DNA from: Nitrospirota bacterium
GTDB lineage: Bacteria > Nitrospirota > Thermodesulfovibrionia > Thermodesulfovibrionales > JdFR-88
Direction: 5' to 3'
Assembly (NCBI GenBank): GCA_021819985.1
Contig: JAKAEG010000239.1
Location: 1 to 5,240 of the forward strand
DNA: 5,240 nt
Part shown: piece after piece, positions 1-4,626 of the stretch
Position numbering within the stretch: position 1 is the first letter of the stretch
Layout of the letters: the number at the start of each line of letters is the position of its first letter
Notes under the pieces: model-generated
What the model saw: the letters and a program-made list of their open reading frames with translations, nothing else
Told to the model about the DNA's origin: nothing
Databases searched by the model: none
Program-made: the position numbers and the translations under genes

Positions 1-788
1 TATCGACGGATATTTTTTCGGGGGCCCACGAGCTGTTTTTCGCACAGAAAGCCCCTGCTTCAGGAACGACTTTCGGCATGAGCGACCTGGCCGCTACCTG
101 GCAGGTGCAGGGCATCATTGACGGCCCCGGCTTGAACGGCTGGATGCAGGGGCCTGTTACCTTTGATTCTTCGGGCAATATTACAAGTCAAAGCATGTTT
201 CGTAATAACGGGACCCAGTTTACTTTCACAGGCACCGCAGCAATTAACGCGAGCACAGGCGAGATAACGTTTGGGACCACCTTTCATGGCACGATGAACC
301 AGGACAAGGACAGGATAATGGCCACGCTTACTGACGGCTCCGGGGATGCTTGCCTGCTCCTGCTTCAGAAGTTCACTAACACTAGCCACACCAACGCAGA
401 TTTAGGCGGCACCTGGTACATGCATAATGTGGCTGTGGGTGCGGGCGGCAGGACGGATTTTGGCCCCACCCACTTTGATACTTCGGGCAACGCAACGATG
501 GAGAGGTTCTCCACTAACCCGGCATTCACCAATACACCGTCTAACCTCGTCTCATTCAGCATGACCATGAACGCCCAGGGCGTGATGAGCGGTATGAACG
601 GTTTCCCCGGTATGATGGGCGGCTCCATGATGGTGACGCCGGGGCAGGGCGGTATGGGCATGATGGGGGGAAGCACGACGTCCGGTGGCTTTAGCGGCTT
701 CATGGACTCCGGCAACGGCCTTTTCATCAACAACATGACGAATACCCAGGGCGGAACGAACTGGAACATGCTAATACTCCAGAAATAA
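1..788 (+). CDS. Beta-rich repeat protein with Met/Gly-rich loop, 5' end outside window
   Basis: No enzyme or named family is recognised. The frame has an ATG at 78 but stays open without a stop to the left edge. The residues before the ATG (ending ELFFAQK at 30-50) match the end of a repeat unit, so 78 is almost certainly internal and the true start lies upstream. Numbering from that ATG, unit 1 is residues 3-98 (DLAATW...LLLLQK) and unit 2 is residues 108-236 (DLGGTW...MLILQK). Each unit has a G-x-x-x-F-D-[ST]-S-G-N turn after the Trp strand. Alternating hydrophobic and polar residues with many Gly, Asn and Thr suggest a beta-sheet-rich, probably exported or surface protein, but any signal peptide would be outside the window. 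Similar DLxGTW repeat proteins are common in Geobacter-like bacteria, from memory. Unit 2 has about 31 extra residues rich in Met and Gly. The copper ATPase downstream makes a copper link possible but unproven. Confidence 0.75.
   Translation, partial: STDIFSGAHELFFAQKAPASGTTFGMSDLAATWQVQGIIDGPGLNGWMQGPVTFDSSGNITSQSMFRNNGTQFTFTGTAAINASTGEITFGTTFHGTMNQDKDRIMATLTDGSGDACLLLLQKFTNTSHTNADLGGTWYMHNVAVGAGGRTDFGPTHFDTSGNATMERFSTNPAFTNTPSNLVSFSMTMNAQGVMSGMNGFPGMMGGSMMVTPGQGGMGMMGGSTTSGGFSGFMDSGNGLFINNMTNTQGGTNWNMLILQK
84..371 (+). repeat. Protein-level repeat unit 1 (about 96 residues)
   Basis: This unit runs from DLAATW to LLLLQK. It aligns by eye with the following unit at the Trp strand, the F-D-S-S-G-N turn, the central T-x-x-x-N-A-x-x-G segment and the final hydrophobic L-x-L-Q-K strand. 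An earlier partial copy ends with FFAQK at 36-50, so at least three units existed in the whole protein. The linkers between units are short (about 11 and 9 residues). The similarity is at the protein level; the DNA copies are diverged. Confidence 0.65.
399..785 (+). repeat. Protein-level repeat unit 2 with insertion (129 residues)
   Basis: This is the C-terminal unit, from DLGGTW to MLILQK, ending just before the TAA stop. It matches unit 1 at both ends (GNAT turn; GFSGFMDSGNG against TFHGTMNQDKD; the final L-x-L-Q-K) but is 33 residues longer. The excess is mainly a Met/Gly-rich stretch at about 594-686, placed between two predicted beta strands. Confidence 0.65.
561..665 (+). other. Methionine/glycine-rich segment of the repeat protein
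   Basis: Residues 162-196 (numbered from the ATG at 78) contain eleven methionines in 35 residues, with M-x-M, M-M-G-G and G-M-G-M-M spacing. Such Met clusters bind Cu(I) or Ag(I) in several copper-resistance proteins (PcoA/CopA-type oxidases, CTR transporters). Here the role is inferred only from composition and the adjacent copper ATPase. At the DNA level the stretch is a run of GG(T/C)ATGATGGG-like words, so simple repeat expansion is an equally good explanation of its origin. Confidence 0.6.
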
Positions 789-806
789 GACGAAGTTCAA
801 TAGTTA

Positions 807-821
807 CCAAAAAAATTTTGG
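807..821. repeat. A/T-rich inverted repeat CCAAAA-AAA-TTTTGG
   Basis: The 6-bp arms are perfect with a 3-nt spacer, centred 26 nt after the repeat-protein stop. No T-run follows on the + strand, so it is not a convincing rho-independent terminator for the repeat gene. It could be a protein-binding site or chance. Confidence 0.35.
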
Positions 822-881
822 CACGAGTCGGCTTGGTCTCTCCCAAAGCTCCCATTCCAGGGAGACAGCCCTCGACCTGCC
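820..881 (+). promoter_or_regulatory. Long imperfect hairpin upstream of the copper ATPase
   Basis: Four nested stems pair across this stretch: GGCA 820-823 with TGCC 878-881, CGAG 824-827 with CTCG 871-874, GGCT 830-833 with AGCC 867-870, and TCTCCC 839-844 with GGGAGA 860-865. That gives 18 pairs with small bulges and a 15-nt loop. CTCCC at 849-853 can instead pair with GGGAG 860-864, so two inner folds compete for the same arm. The hairpin ends 15 nt before the ribosome-binding site at 897-903, which fits a structured mRNA leader. It matches no riboswitch class that I recognise. As a terminator it would work only on the - strand, where AAAATTTTTTT follows it, but no - strand gene needs one here. 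Confidence 0.35.
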
Positions 882-896
882 CAAAAAACGATACTC

Positions 897-984
897 AAAG
901 GAGAAAATAATCAAAGAAGAATTCGGGAAAAAAAGAAAGGCATACGCGCCCGTTTCGGCGGGCAAAACGGAATGGACGTGCCCG
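897..984 (+). promoter_or_regulatory. Strong ribosome-binding site and probable N-terminal extension of the ATPase
   Basis: AAAGGAG at 897-903 is the best Shine-Dalgarno match in the interval. Six nucleotides later, at 910, lies ATC in frame with the ATPase. The frame from 910 to the ATG at 985 is open, giving 25 codons: a Lys-rich head, then AGKTEWTCP directly before M985. The metal-binding motif of this family is W/Y-T-C-P-M-H-P-E-I, so its first Cys (979-981) is coded upstream of the ATG. No ATG, GTG or TTG exists in this frame back to the TAA at 772-774; the only unusual options are CTG 877, ATA 907 and ATC 910. The ATG at 985 has only a weak GGA upstream. Either initiation is at ATC, or a start or N-terminal domain has been lost, or the sequence has an error. 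Confidence 0.55.
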
Positions 985-3072
985 ATGAACCCCGAGATAG
1001 TCCGGGACGCGCCGGGCAACTGCCCCATCTGCGGCATGGCCCTGGAACCACGCACCCCAGCGCCAGTTGAGGAGGAGAACCCGGAGCTTATCGCCATGAC
1101 ACGGCGTTTCTGGTTTAGCGTGGTCCTTACGGTGCCGCTTGTGATATTAGCCATGCGGGCGTATCTTCCTTTTATGGGGGCCCTGCCCTCCGCCTCTCTG
1201 AAATGGTTTGAGCTTGCCATCGCAACCCCAGTCGTACTCTGGGGCGGCTGGCCTTTTTTCGTCAGGGGATGGCAATCGGTAATAAACAGAAGCCCCAACA
1301 TGTTCACCCTGATCGGCCTTGGCGTATCGGTGTCCTATTCCTACAGCGTAGTAGCGGTGCTTTTCCCTCATAGCTTTCCGGCCTCCTTCCGCACGGCGGG
1401 CGGCGAAGTGGGCACATACTTTGAGGCCGCCGCGTTCATAACGACGCTTGTCCTCTTAGGACAGGTGCTGGAGCTTCGCGCCAGAACAAAAACAGGCGCC
1501 GCTATCAGGCAGCTTCTTGGGCTTGCGCCCAAAACGGCCCGCAAGGTGCAGCCTGACGGGGCCGAAGAGGATGTACCCCTGGATGCCGTGCAGCCAGGAG
1601 ACCTGCTTCGCATCCGCCCCGGAGAAAAAGTCCCGGTGGATGGCGCCGTTGAGGAAGGAGCAAGCTCAATAGATGAGTCCATGATAACAGGCGAGCCCAT
1701 CCCGGTGGAAAAGAAAAAAGGCGACCGGGTAATAGGCGCTACTATAAACGGCTCCGGCACGCTCCTTATGCGGGCCGAAAAGGTAGGGGCGGAGACCCTC
1801 CTTTCCCAGATCGTCCGGATGGTGGCCGAAGCTCAGCGGAGCCGCGCCCCTGTACAGAAGCTTGTGGATACCGTGGCCGCATATTTCGTCCAGGCGGTGG
1901 TGGGGATCGCCGCCCTTACTTTCATAGGGTGGGCGTTATTCGGCCCGCAGCCCCGCATGGCTCTGGCCCTTATAAACGCCGTTGCCGTGCTCATCATTGC
2001 TTGTCCATGCGCCCTGGGGCTCGCAACCCCCATGTCGATAATGGTGGCGGCGGGCAAGGGGGCAACCGGAGGTGTCCTCTTCAAGAACGCCGAGGCGATA
2101 GAGGTCATGAAAAAGGTGGATACTCTGGTCGTGGACAAAACCGGAACGCTCACGGAAGGGAAACCGAAACTCATCGAAGTTGTCCCCGCCCAGGGCTTTG
2201 ACGAACAAGAGGTGCTTTATCATGCCTCCACGATAGAGAAAGGAAGCGAGCACCCGCTTGCCGCGGCAATCGTAAAAGGCGCGACCGAAAGAGGCATTGC
2301 GGCCGGCACAGCCAGTTCCTTCAACTCGATAGCCGGGAAGGGGGTTGCCGGCCAGGTGGGAGGACATGATGTTATGCTTGGAAATCTGGCCATGATGGCG
2401 GCATCGGGAATAGATTTTGAGGGGCTTTCGGCCAGGGCCGAAGAGGTGCGCAAGAGCGGCGGCACCGCGATGTTCCTCTCCATTGACGGCAAGGCCGCCG
2501 GACTTCTAGGGGTTGCTGACCCCGTAAAGGAGACCACAAAAGACGCAATAAATGAACTTCACAAGGAAGGCATACGCGTGGTGATGCTGACCGGGGACAA
2601 CCGCACCACCGCCCAGGCGGTCGCCTCTAAGCTGGCCATAGACGAGGTCATCTCCGACGTCCTGCCTGCTCAAAAGGCGGAAGTAGTGAAGCGCCTTCAG
2701 GGCGAGGGCCGGATGGTGGCCATGGCTGGAGACGGCATTAACGACGCACCCGCGCTGGCCCAGGCGCATGTGGGCATCGCTATGGGCACGGGGACCGATG
2801 TGGCAATGGAGAGCGCCGGCGTTACCCTCGTAAAGGGTGATCTGAATGGCATAGTTCGCGCCCTTCGCCTTAGCCGCGCAACGATGCGCAACATAAAACA
2901 GAACCTGTTTTTTGCCTTCGTCTACAACTCCATAGGCGTGCCTATCGCGGCAGGCATACTATACCCGTTTGCGGGGATACTCCTTAGCCCGGTAATTGCG
3001 GCGGCGGCGATGAGCTTCAGCTCGGTATCAGTGATAAGCAATGCCCTGCGCCTGAGAGGCGGGAAGATATGA
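985..3072 (+). CDS. copA: Cu(I)-exporting P-type ATPase (P1B-1, CopA class)
   Basis: This inner-membrane ATPase pumps Cu(I), possibly also Ag(I), out of the cytoplasm using ATP. Numbering from the ATG at 985 (695 residues), the order is: metal-binding head with CPIC at 13-16; four N-terminal helices (about 42-164); actuator domain with TGEP at 235-238; helices 5-6 with the transport motif CPC at 340-342; phosphorylation site DKTGT at 384-388, phosphorylated on D384; nucleotide domain with SEHP at 421-424; TGDN at 536-539; GDGIND at 582-587; then YN at 647-648 in helix 7 and M676-S-x-S-S in helix 8. CPC plus the YN and MxxSS elements is the signature of Cu(I) pumps rather than Zn/Cd or Co pumps. 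There is no GMTCxxC-type HMA domain, and none appears in the open frame upstream. All catalytic residues are intact. The true start is probably upstream (see 897-984), because the ATG at 985 removes the first Cys of the CPM(N)PEI motif. GC is about 60% by rough count. Confidence 0.93.
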   Translation: MNPEIVRDAPGNCPICGMALEPRTPAPVEEENPELIAMTRRFWFSVVLTVPLVILAMRAYLPFMGALPSASLKWFELAIATPVVLWGGWPFFVRGWQSVINRSPNMFTLIGLGVSVSYSYSVVAVLFPHSFPASFRTAGGEVGTYFEAAAFITTLVLLGQVLELRARTKTGAAIRQLLGLAPKTARKVQPDGAEEDVPLDAVQPGDLLRIRPGEKVPVDGAVEEGASSIDESMITGEPIPVEKKKGDRVIGATINGSGTLLMRAEKVGAETLLSQIVRMVAEAQRSRAPVQKLVDTVAAYFVQAVVGIAALTFIGWALFGPQPRMALALINAVAVLIIACPCALGLATPMSIMVAAGKGATGGVLFKNAEAIEVMKKVDTLVVDKTGTLTEGKPKLIEVVPAQGFDEQEVLYHASTIEKGSEHPLAAAIVKGATERGIAAGTASSFNSIAGKGVAGQVGGHDVMLGNLAMMAASGIDFEGLSARAEEVRKSGGTAMFLSIDGKAAGLLGVADPVKETTKDAINELHKEGIRVVMLTGDNRTTAQAVASKLAIDEVISDVLPAQKAEVVKRLQGEGRMVAMAGDGINDAPALAQAHVGIAMGTGTDVAMESAGVTLVKGDLNGIVRALRLSRATMRNIKQNLFFAFVYNSIGVPIAAGILYPFAGILLSPVIAAAAMSFSSVSVISNALRLRGGKI

Positions 3073-3118
3073 CACTTCCTGATAAAAAAAACTCTGAATT
3101 GTGTTAAATCAGTGATAC

Positions 3119-3139
3119 AGGCGGGAAAATAGGCGGGAA
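3119..3139 (+). repeat. Short tandem direct repeat AGGCGGGAA before the YhcH gene
   Basis: AGGCGGGAA occurs at 3119-3127 and again at 3131-3139, separated by AAT, in the 82-nt gap between the ATPase stop and the GTG start of the next gene. The 12-nt period is about one helical turn, so it could be an operator half-site pair, or chance. No clear terminator or promoter was seen elsewhere in this gap. Confidence 0.35.
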
Positions 3140-3154
3140 CTGACGGGGTCGAAT

Positions 3155-3658
3155 GTGATTGTTGATACGATAGACAATTGGAATTTATATTTCACAAAGG
3201 AATCGGCACTCTATGCCGGGATGGATTTTATAAAGAACTTCAGTGAAGCCGGGGCTGATGGCCGCTATGAAATCAAGGGACAGGAAATATACGCGATAGT
3301 TCAAAGCTACGACACCCAGCAGGCTGCCGGCAAGAAAATTGAAAGCCACAAGAAATTTATCGACATCCAGTATGTCCTGTCAGGTGGAGAGGTAATAGGC
3401 TGGCTTCCCGCTGCCGGACTTACAGAATTGTCTGCGTATTCTGAAGAAAAAGACGTTTTGTTTTATCATCCGGCAGATATCATAACGCCTATCATCATGG
3501 TTCCCGGAACTTTTGCCATCTTTTTCCCGCAGGATGCCCATCAGCCTGGGTGCATGTACCGGCAGGTTGAGCCTGTTAGAAAAATCGTAGTAAAGGTGGC
3601 ATACCATCTGGGAGGAGAGAACACTGGCGAAATTGGGGGGGGATTTACAGCCTTATGA
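3155..3658 (+). CDS. YhcH/YjgK/YiaL-family cupin-like protein
   Basis: This is a 167-residue protein of the YhcH/YjgK/YiaL (DUF386) family, a cytoplasmic jelly-roll fold. Members are often found in sugar or sialic acid operons and have been proposed to act on sugars. The biochemical role here is unknown and no sugar genes are visible. Family signs are the opening MIVDTIDNWNLY, E63-S-H65 followed by FIDIQYV (69-74), the late FFPQDAHQPG (123-132) and VRKIVVKV (141-148). The Glu and His residues of these motifs are the likely metal or active-site set. The start is GTG at 3155, because the ATG at 3153 is followed at once by TGA; GACGGGGT nearby gives a modest ribosome-binding site. Members usually end soon after the KIVVKV strand, so the final 19 residues, rich in Gly, are a non-family tail crossing a G8 tract. 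GC is about 47%, against about 60% for the ATPase. It overlaps the convergent phosphoesterase gene by 14 nt. Confidence 0.88.
   Translation: MIVDTIDNWNLYFTKESALYAGMDFIKNFSEAGADGRYEIKGQEIYAIVQSYDTQQAAGKKIESHKKFIDIQYVLSGGEVIGWLPAAGLTELSAYSEEKDVLFYHPADIITPIIMVPGTFAIFFPQDAHQPGCMYRQVEPVRKIVVKVAYHLGGENTGEIGGGFTAL
3635..3642. other. G8 homopolymer tract in the YhcH tail
   Basis: Eight consecutive G residues lie in the last codons of the YhcH-family gene and just past the stop of the convergent phosphoesterase gene. One base lost would change only the tail and end at a TAA about 45 nt further on; one base gained would read much further into the opposing gene. It is a slip-prone site for both replication and sequencing. 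Confidence 0.6.
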
Positions 3659-4127
3659 TCGAGGCTTCCATTGTTTCAGTATCTAAAAGTGCGACAGTCG
3701 ATTCCCCTTTGTGGAGTCTTGCCAATTTCCCGGGACTTATTATCAGGGTGCCGTCTTTTTCCCTTATCTCATGCTTGTGGAGATGCCCGTATATGATGGC
3801 GTCGAATTTCCCGCTTTCCGCCAGCTCATCCACCAGCCTTGGCTCGTGCATCAGGACAAGCCTCTTTCCCGCTGCCTCCATCACGTAAGGCGCATCGAAA
3901 AACCTCTCCCCTGATTTCTTTGAAAGCATGAGCCTGTCGCCGTCGTTGTTGCCGAAGACGCCGGTAAACGGGGCATCGAGTTTCCCCAGCGCCTCTTCGA
4001 ACGTAAATGGCGCCACGAGGTCTCCCGCATGGAGCACCATTTCCACTTTTTTCGAATTGAAAAAAAGGACAGCCTTGATTATGGATTCCATATCGTCATG
4101 GGAATCCGACATTATGCCAATGAGCAT
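3645..4127 (-). CDS. YfcE/MJ0936-type metallophosphoesterase
   Basis: This 160-residue calcineurin-like phosphoesterase is a soluble, two-metal phosphodiesterase or phosphatase. Family members hydrolyse model substrates, and the physiological substrate is generally unknown. All metal-ligand blocks are visible in order: D8-S-H10 near the N-terminus, GD at 35-36, GNND at 59-62, H94 in LVLMHEP, and GHLH at 114-117 (H115, H117). The length is normal for the small YfcE-like family. Small departures are GHLH for the usual GHTH and SPGK for the usual NPGS/NPGE near the end. The ATG is 16 nt after the lysC stop on the same strand, with only a weak GAAAG-type ribosome-binding site, which suggests cotranscription and perhaps translational coupling with lysC. 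Its stop overlaps the 3' end of the convergent YhcH-family gene. Confidence 0.92.
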   Translation of the reverse strand: MLIGIMSDSHDDMESIIKAVLFFNSKKVEMVLHAGDLVAPFTFEEALGKLDAPFTGVFGNNDGDRLMLSKKSGERFFDAPYVMEAAGKRLVLMHEPRLVDELAESGKFDAIIYGHLHKHEIREKDGTLIISPGKLARLHKGESTVALLDTETMEASIIRL

Positions 4128-4143
4128 TTTTTCTTTCAGTTAC

Positions 4144-4626
4144 TCAGGCGGCCTTACCCAGGCCGAAAGCCTCGTGCAGGACCCTTACGGCAAGCTCGGT
4201 GTACTTGGATTCTATGACGCAGGAGACCTTTATCTCCGAGGTGCTTATCATGATTATGTTTATGTTGTGGGACGCGAGCGTTTCGAACATCTTGGAAGCA
4301 ACCCCGGAATGCGTCCTCATGCCGACGCCGACAACCGATACCTTGGATATATCGTCCTTAAGATCGACACCTTTGGCGCCAAGCTCATCCGCCAGTTTTT
4401 TCGTTATATCAACTCCCTTTTGGCTGTCGGTCCTGGGAATGGTGAAGGAGATGTCCGACTTGCCGTCCGCGGAAATATTCTGCACTATCATATCGACCAC
4501 CAGCCCTGCACCCGCTATTTCGGAAAAAAGCCGCCCGGCGATGCCCGGCTTGTCAGGCACGCCAAGGACCGTGAGTTTGGACTGGTTCTTATCGTGGGTA
4601 ACGCCAGAGACTATGACTTTTTCCAT
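4144..4626 (-). CDS. Putative aspartate kinase beta subunit from an internal in-frame start
   Basis: An ATG at 4626-4624, in frame inside lysC, opens a 160-residue product that is exactly the two ACT domains. Its first residues, MEKVIVSGVTHDKNQSKLTV, correspond position by position to the known beta-subunit start of Corynebacterium glutamicum aspartate kinase, which as I recall it begins MEEAVLTGVATDKSEAK. A perfect AAGGAGG sits 8 nt upstream. In C. glutamicum, B. subtilis (aspartokinase II) and Thermus, such overlapping genes give an alpha2-beta2 enzyme in which beta carries regulation. That the same happens here is inferred from the start site and homology. The alternative is that the sequence codes only for the Lys-Glu-rich linker KEDKEMEK and the SD match is a by-product. 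Confidence 0.55.
   Translation of the reverse strand: MEKVIVSGVTHDKNQSKLTVLGVPDKPGIAGRLFSEIAGAGLVVDMIVQNISADGKSDISFTIPRTDSQKGVDITKKLADELGAKGVDLKDDISKVSVVGVGMRTHSGVASKMFETLASHNINIIMISTSEIKVSCVIESKYTELAVRVLHEAFGLGKAA

Noticed and set aside
78..80. ATG as the start of the repeat protein
   Set aside because: The in-frame sequence before it matches the end of a repeat unit (LFFAQK), there is no ribosome-binding site, and the frame is open to the edge.
818..833. Sigma-54-like promoter: TTGGCACG is a perfect -24 element
   Set aside because: The -12 element should be TTGC at 830-833 but the sequence is GGCT. The nearest GC is one base too close (GG-N9-GC), and sigma-54 spacing is strict.
807..881. 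Rho-independent terminator after the repeat-protein gene
   Set aside because: Neither the CCAAAA/TTTTGG palindrome nor the larger hairpin is followed by a T-run on the + strand. The only T-run arrangement is on the - strand, where no gene ends.
789..984. Copper-responsive operator (CueR, CopY or CsoR type) upstream of the ATPase
   Set aside because: No matching dyad for any of these classes was found; the only palindrome is A/T-rich and unlike them.
365..1307. - strand ORFs antisense to the repeat protein and to the ATPase start (365-769, 804-1307)
   Set aside because: Their translations are Pro/Met-rich or featureless, with no motifs; they mirror the + strand genes.
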